Shown here piece by piece: positions 7,848-11,585 of a stretch of 11,585 nt of DNA; position 1 is the stretch's first letter, and the number at the start of each line of letters is the position of its first letter. The position numbers were made by a program, and so were the translations under genes. Location: the NCBI GenBank assembly GCA_025352185.1, contig JANXTV010000290.1:1-11585 (forward strand), read 5' to 3'. Source of the stretch: Oligoflexia bacterium (GTDB lineage Bacteria > Bdellovibrionota > UBA1018). The notes beneath the pieces are model-generated. The model saw only the letters and a program-made list of their open reading frames with translations. It was not told the origin of the DNA and did no database searches.

Positions 7848-8767
7848 TGGAAAAAAATACCTCGATCCACATTCCGATTCTGCTCACGCCGATCGTGGAT
7901 GCCCTGATCGAACCTTTCGTGAAAGCGCCGAAACCGGCATGGATCCTCGACCTCACTTTTGGCGGCGGCGGACACACGGCCGGGTTCTTAAATTCACTTC
8001 CTCCCGAGCACGGAGTGATCGGGGTCGATCAGGATGAAGGTGCCCTCGTGCGTGGAAAAGCCCGCTTCCCGGAAGCGTTCGCATCCGGGAGATTAAAACT
8101 GCTCCATGCTCGATTCGGGGATCTCGATCCCGAAACGCTCGCCCCGCACCTCGATGGCCGACCGGTTTTAGGGATTTTAGCTGACCTCGGGTTCTCGAGT
8201 GACCAGCTCGAAGACCCCGCTCGCGGAATCAGCTTCCTGAGGGAAGGTCCGCTCGATATGCGCCTCAACCCCGAACTCGGCGTAACCGCTTACGAATTTT
8301 TACGCGACGTTACAGAGCGTGATCTTGCGGATATCATTTTCGAATTAGGAGAAGAGAAGTATTCACGACGCGTTGCGCGATTAATCGTCGAATCCCGCCT
8401 GAAAGGGGAACTCCCAAAAACGACGCTCGCGTTCGCCTCGCTGGTTGAACGTGCGGTGCCGCCCCCCGCTCGCCAGGGCAGGATCCATGCGGCCACCCGA
8501 ACTTTTCAGGCTCTCCGGATTCACGTGAATCAGGAACTGCAGGAACTCGATCATTTATTGGAAAGTGTTATACTTAACCTTGAGGCTCCAGGCCGGATCG
8601 CGGTCATCAGCTTCCACTCGTTGGAAGATCGAAAAGTGAAGCAAAAGTTCCGCGGAGACGAGCGCTTCGAGGAGCAAACGCGAAAGCCGATCGAAGCGGA
8701 TGAAGCAGAACTCGAACTGAATCCTCGGTCTCGTAGTGCAAAACTCCGCATCGCTACCCGGATCTAG
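7847..8767 (+). CDS. rsmH: 16S rRNA m4C1402 methyltransferase RsmH (MraW)
   Basis: RsmH N4-methylates C1402 of 16S rRNA at the ribosomal P site, using S-adenosylmethionine. From the ATG at 7847 the product is 306 residues, a normal length. Visible motifs are HIPILLTPIVDAL (8-20), the SAM loop DLTFGGGGHT (35-44), GVDQDE, ILADLGFSSDQL, the GPLDMRL loop, RIHAATRTFQALRIHVNQEL across the catalytic region, and ISFHSLEDRKVK near the C-terminus. ATG 7847 is preferred to the GTG at 7844 because it overlaps the dtd stop by one base in the common TGATG arrangement. It is the first true dcw-cluster gene here; ftsL follows. It is usually preceded by mraZ, which is absent. Confidence is very high. Confidence 0.97.
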   Translation: MEKNTSIHIPILLTPIVDALIEPFVKAPKPAWILDLTFGGGGHTAGFLNSLPPEHGVIGVDQDEGALVRGKARFPEAFASGRLKLLHARFGDLDPETLAPHLDGRPVLGILADLGFSSDQLEDPARGISFLREGPLDMRLNPELGVTAYEFLRDVTERDLADIIFELGEEKYSRRVARLIVESRLKGELPKTTLAFASLVERAVPPPARQGRIHAATRTFQALRIHVNQELQELDHLLESVILNLEAPGRIAVISFHSLEDRKVKQKFRGDERFEEQTRKPIEADEAELELNPRSRSAKLRIATRI

Positions 8768-8785
8768 GTGGCGGCGGTCGATACG

Positions 8786-8790
8786 AAAGG
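8786..8790 (+). promoter_or_regulatory. Shine-Dalgarno for ftsL
   Basis: AAAGG lies seven bases before the ATG at 8798, supporting that start over the GTG at 8768, which has no such site. Confidence 0.5.
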
Positions 8791-8797
8791 TTTCAGG

Positions 8798-9058
8798 ATG
8801 AAACACTGGTTTCCAAAATGGATTTTCCCCGTACTCCTTGTGCTTTCGGTGGCGACGGTCGCCCTGCGCCTGAAGATCGTAAATACGGTCTACGAGATTA
8901 ACCAAACCGAAAAAATTATTGCGAACTCGAAACACGAACGCGAAAAAGCATCGATTCGTCTCGCGGCTCTTCGCTCGCCGCGCCGACTCGAAATTCTTTC
9001 GAAGACGCAGTTTAAGTTAAACCAGCCGACGGCGAAGCAAGTGGTCTACCTGAAGTGA
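8798..9058 (+). CDS. ftsL: Cell division protein FtsL
   Basis: FtsL is a small bitopic division protein that joins FtsB and FtsQ and activates the FtsW-FtsI synthase. From ATG 8798 the product is 86 residues: a short cytoplasmic segment (KHWFPKW), a membrane helix (about 8-24), then a charged heptad-like region (QTEKIIANSKHEREKASIRL) expected to be a coiled coil, and a C-terminal SPRRLEILSKTQF segment resembling the P-x-R-[IL]-E element common to FtsL/FtsB-type proteins. Sequence conservation in FtsL is low, so the call leans on size, topology and the strictly conserved position between rsmH and ftsI. A GTG at 8768 directly after the rsmH stop would add ten residues but lacks a Shine-Dalgarno. 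Its stop overlaps the ftsI start by four bases (GTGA). Confidence 0.85.
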   Translation: MKHWFPKWIFPVLLVLSVATVALRLKIVNTVYEINQTEKIIANSKHEREKASIRLAALRSPRRLEILSKTQFKLNQPTAKQVVYLK

Positions 9059-11052
9059 AACAACGCTTTCGAGCCGTAATGATTTTTGCCCTCACGATCG
9101 CCGCGGGAGTCGCGGGCCGGGCGGCGTACATCCAGGTGATCGGCGACCCGAGGCTAGAAAGTCTCTCGAAACGTCAGTTCCAATCGAAAGTACTCGTCCA
9201 GGCAAGGCGCGGAATCATTCTCGATCGAAATGGGGAACCCCTCGCGGTAAATACCGAAATCGCGTCGCTGGCCGCGAACCCGAAAAAAATCCCGAACCGA
9301 AAACTGCTCGCGCGACTCCTTTCGAAAGCGCTCGGCATGCCCGTCGCGGTACTCGCCGAGAAACTAAAGGAAACGAAGCGCGACTTTATTTGGATTAAGC
9401 GCCACATCCCGGACGAGCAAGTCGAACAGTTTAAAAAATGGGGAATCACGGAATCAACCGGGCAACTTCTTCCCGGGCTCTGGCTCGTAAAGGAAAACAT
9501 CCGGAGTTATCCGCACGGGGAACTCGCGGCCCAGACGATCGGTACGGTTAACCTCGATAACGAAGGAACCGAAGGGGTAGAGCTCTGGAAGAATTCGAGA
9601 CTCGAAGGGAAAATCGTCTCGATGCGCGCCATCCGGGACGCTCTCGGTCGGCCGACGCTTTACGACGCATCCGCCGTAGCCGACGCGAAAGACGGGGAGG
9701 CGATTAGCCTTACGCTCGATGCCTCCCTCCAGTTTTCGGTTGAAGAGGCTTTAAAAACGGCCCTCGAGAAGACGAAAGCGCGCGCCGGATCGGTGATCGT
9801 AATGGATGCGATTCACGGCGATCTCCTCGCGGTTGCAAACGCACCCACGTTCGATCCGAATAAACGGGGCGCGCCCCTCGAAGCAAAGCGAAACCGTGTC
9901 CTGACCGATGGATACGAACCGGGATCCATTCTTAAGCCCGTTCTCCTGGCGACTGCCCTCACCAACGGATGGAAAATCACCGATAAGATTAACGGCGAAA
10001 ACGGGTCGATTAAAATTCAGGGCCGCAGAATCTCCGAGGCGGAAACTCACGAAAAATTTGAGTGGATTACCCTGAAAAAGATGATCCAAGTTTCTTCTAA
10101 CGTCGTGGCCGCAAAACTTGCGATAAAGGTTGGCCAGGATAAATTCATGGCCGGACTAAAAAACTTTGGGTACGGCGGAAAGACGGGGGTCGGGTTCCCC
10201 GGTGAGCTCGGCGGATGGTTACCCCCTTCGAAAAAACCGTGGCAACCCCTAACGCTTGCGACGGTCGGGTTTGGGCAGGGGATTATGGTGACCCCGCTCC
10301 AAATGGTTCGCGCGTACGCGAGCTTTCTAAACGGCGGATACCTCGTCGAACCCAAGGTGATTAAGAACGAAATTCCGGGAGAAGAACCACCCGCGCCGAA
10401 ACGAATTATTTCCGCCGAGGTCGCGGCCGCCGTAGTCGAATCTCTAAAGACGGTAGTCGAGGATGAAGGCACCGGTAAGAAGGCGAAACTCGAGGGTTAC
10501 GTCGTAGGTGGAAAAACCGGAACGGCCCAGACCGTCGACCCAAAAACGAAACGTTACTCTTCGAGCCGCTATATTTCTTCCTTCGCGGGCTTCGCCGTCG
10601 GAGTCGAGCCGAAGATCGTGATCCTCACCGTACTCGACGATCCCCGGGGGATCTATTATGCAGGTGAAACGGCGGCTCCCCTTTTTCGGGACGTGCTGAA
10701 CGCCGTCGTCACTCGTTTCGGAATTCCGATGAACGCGCCGATCCCACCTCCGTCGGCCTCGACAAGTATCCGCCTCTCCCAGGCGCATTCCCAACCGAAA
10801 GCGGCGATTACTCCCGTGGCTTTTCCGTCGAAACTCGAACTTCAGGGAAGTGCTCCGAACGGGAAACTCGTTTTCAAAATGCCCGAGCTTCGAGGTCTCA
10901 CGATACGCGAGGTCCTCCAGACGCTGCAGGGATATGCGTTCGAAATTGATGTGAACGGCAGCGGTTGGCTTAAGACCCAGTCCCCCGAAGCGGGTGCGAA
11001 GGTCGGGGAAAACGACCGAATCCGGCTTCGCTTTGACTCCGAAACCGAGTAA
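9055..11052 (+). CDS. ftsI: Septal transpeptidase FtsI (PBP3), with C-terminal PASTA domain
   Basis: This class B penicillin-binding protein cross-links septal peptidoglycan as partner of FtsW. After a basic cytoplasmic tip and a membrane helix (about 7-28), the dimerisation module shows RRGIILDRNGEPLA. The transpeptidase domain carries SILK (291-294, acylated Ser291), SSN (347-349) and KTG (487-489), plus the GFGQGIMVTPLQMVRAYASFLNGG stretch typical of FtsI in shorter form (GFGQG, TPLQM). At 665 residues it is longer than E. coli FtsI (588). The extra length is a Pro/Ser linker (about 560-600) and one PASTA domain (about 607-663, starting KMPELRGLTIREVL and ending near IRLRF). A single PASTA is common in SpoVD-like and Bdellovibrio/deltaproteobacterial FtsI but absent from E. 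coli. The GTG start overlaps the ftsL stop. murE follows after 11 bases. Confidence is very high. Confidence 0.96.
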   Translation: MKQRFRAVMIFALTIAAGVAGRAAYIQVIGDPRLESLSKRQFQSKVLVQARRGIILDRNGEPLAVNTEIASLAANPKKIPNRKLLARLLSKALGMPVAVLAEKLKETKRDFIWIKRHIPDEQVEQFKKWGITESTGQLLPGLWLVKENIRSYPHGELAAQTIGTVNLDNEGTEGVELWKNSRLEGKIVSMRAIRDALGRPTLYDASAVADAKDGEAISLTLDASLQFSVEEALKTALEKTKARAGSVIVMDAIHGDLLAVANAPTFDPNKRGAPLEAKRNRVLTDGYEPGSILKPVLLATALTNGWKITDKINGENGSIKIQGRRISEAETHEKFEWITLKKMIQVSSNVVAAKLAIKVGQDKFMAGLKNFGYGGKTGVGFPGELGGWLPPSKKPWQPLTLATVGFGQGIMVTPLQMVRAYASFLNGGYLVEPKVIKNEIPGEEPPAPKRIISAEVAAAVVESLKTVVEDEGTGKKAKLEGYVVGGKTGTAQTVDPKTKRYSSSRYISSFAGFAVGVEPKIVILTVLDDPRGIYYAGETAAPLFRDVLNAVVTRFGIPMNAPIPPPSASTSIRLSQAHSQPKAAITPVAFPSKLELQGSAPNGKLVFKMPELRGLTIREVLQTLQGYAFEIDVNGSGWLKTQSPEAGAKVGENDRIRLRFDSETE

Positions 11053-11063
11053 CTTTTTCTCGG

Positions 11064-11585
11064 ATGATGAAACTCCACGAGCTCCTCAAAATCTTACCCA
11101 CCGGAGTCAGTTCACCGGAAATCTCCACCCTCCCGAATCCGGAGATTACGAGCATCACGTCGGATTCCCGAACCGCCGGCCCGGGAACGCTGTTTATCGC
11201 AGTCGCCGGAACGACCGACGACGGACATGCCTACCTAGACGAGGTCTACCGAAAGAAGGCTTCGTTTCTGATTGGCGAAAAAGCCTACGGTGCGAATGAT
11301 TCCGAAAAGAAGTCCTACCTGCAGGTCGAGGACTCGCGACTGGCGCTCGGACTCCTCGCTTCGGCCATGGTCGGAAACCCATCGCGCGAGATGCTCGTCC
11401 TCGGCGTAACCGGGACCAGTGGGAAGACCACGACCGCCTACCTCCTGGAATCCATTCTAAAGGCGGCCGGAAAAAAAGTGGGTCTGGTCGGTACCGTCGC
11501 TTACCGAATCGATGGAAAAGAAATTCCGTCAACCCATACGACTCCGGGACCGGTCGACTTACAGAATCTCCTCCGCACGATGCGG
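11064..11585 (+). CDS. murE: UDP-MurNAc-tripeptide synthetase MurE (3' partial)
   Basis: MurE adds the third amino acid, meso-diaminopimelate in most Gram-negatives, to UDP-MurNAc-L-Ala-D-Glu using ATP in the cytoplasm. The frame is open to the end of the window, giving 174 residues, roughly the first third. Visible are SITSDSR (30-36, uridine-binding N-domain), LFIAVAG (43-49), the ATP loop VTGTSGKTTT (115-124), VGLVGTVAYRI, and THTTPGP followed by LQNLL, the MurE-specific substrate stretch that separates it from MurF and MurD. The amino acid-selecting DNPR-type motif lies beyond the window, so specificity for diaminopimelate or lysine cannot be read. Two tandem ATGs (11064, 11067) are possible starts; no good Shine-Dalgarno is seen. 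It follows ftsI by 11 bases in the standard dcw order. Confidence 0.95.
   Translation, partial: MMKLHELLKILPTGVSSPEISTLPNPEITSITSDSRTAGPGTLFIAVAGTTDDGHAYLDEVYRKKASFLIGEKAYGANDSEKKSYLQVEDSRLALGLLASAMVGNPSREMLVLGVTGTSGKTTTAYLLESILKAAGKKVGLVGTVAYRIDGKEIPSTHTTPGPVDLQNLLRTMR

Noticed and set aside
10994..11299. Plus-strand open frame across the ftsI-murE junction
   Set aside because: It is out of frame with both; murE from 11064 is clearly the real gene, with the complete ATP loop.

Overview
This window looks like chromosomal housekeeping DNA from a Gram-negative bacterium, most probably a Bdellovibrionota/Oligoflexia-type or other former deltaproteobacterial lineage. That placement rests on an FtsI carrying a C-terminal PASTA domain, a short-type AMP nucleosidase next to mreB, and a cysteine-rich SLT-like secreted protein. 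It is an inference, with no rRNA or marker tree behind it. Composition is moderately GC-rich and conspicuously rich in CGAA/TTCG throughout. Coding density is very high: no gap reaches 150 bases, and I see no tRNA, rRNA, IS element, CRISPR array or convincing intrinsic terminator.

Layout. (1) Bases 1-636 (+) hold the 3' end of a cysteine-rich lysozyme-fold (SLT-like) protein. (2) Bases 668-2037 (-) hold an SDR oxidoreductase followed by rlmE (23S rRNA 2'-O-methyltransferase). (3) Bases 2157-3069 (+), divergent from the SDR, hold two overlapping genes of the 6-pyruvoyl-tetrahydropterin synthase/QueD fold. Both lack the usual catalytic Cys and both carry an ExxHxH signature; the second is strongly degenerate outside the zinc site. 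(4) Bases 3066-5114 (-) hold an AMP nucleosidase-like gene followed by mreB. (5) Bases 5142-11585 (+) are one compact murein-synthesis run: GT51 glycosyltransferase, stand-alone transpeptidase PBP, dtd, rsmH, ftsL, ftsI (PASTA) and murE, which runs off the window.

How they work together. The right-hand 6.4 kb is the start of a dcw (division and cell wall) cluster in its classic order rsmH-ftsL-ftsI-murE. The usual first gene mraZ is absent, and dtd (D-aminoacyl-tRNA editing) plus two peptidoglycan polymerase genes sit there instead. The GT51 and transpeptidase genes, 10 bases apart, look like a class A PBP divided into two proteins. MreB, encoded divergently, would organise lateral wall growth. 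The left-hand SDR and PTPS pair could be a small pterin module, but this is a context inference only.

The most interesting points are the tandem Cys-less PTPS pair, the split bifunctional PBP with oppositely charged tails, and the SLT-like protein with a conserved catalytic Glu and many cysteines. I see no clearly new multi-gene defence or mobile system here.
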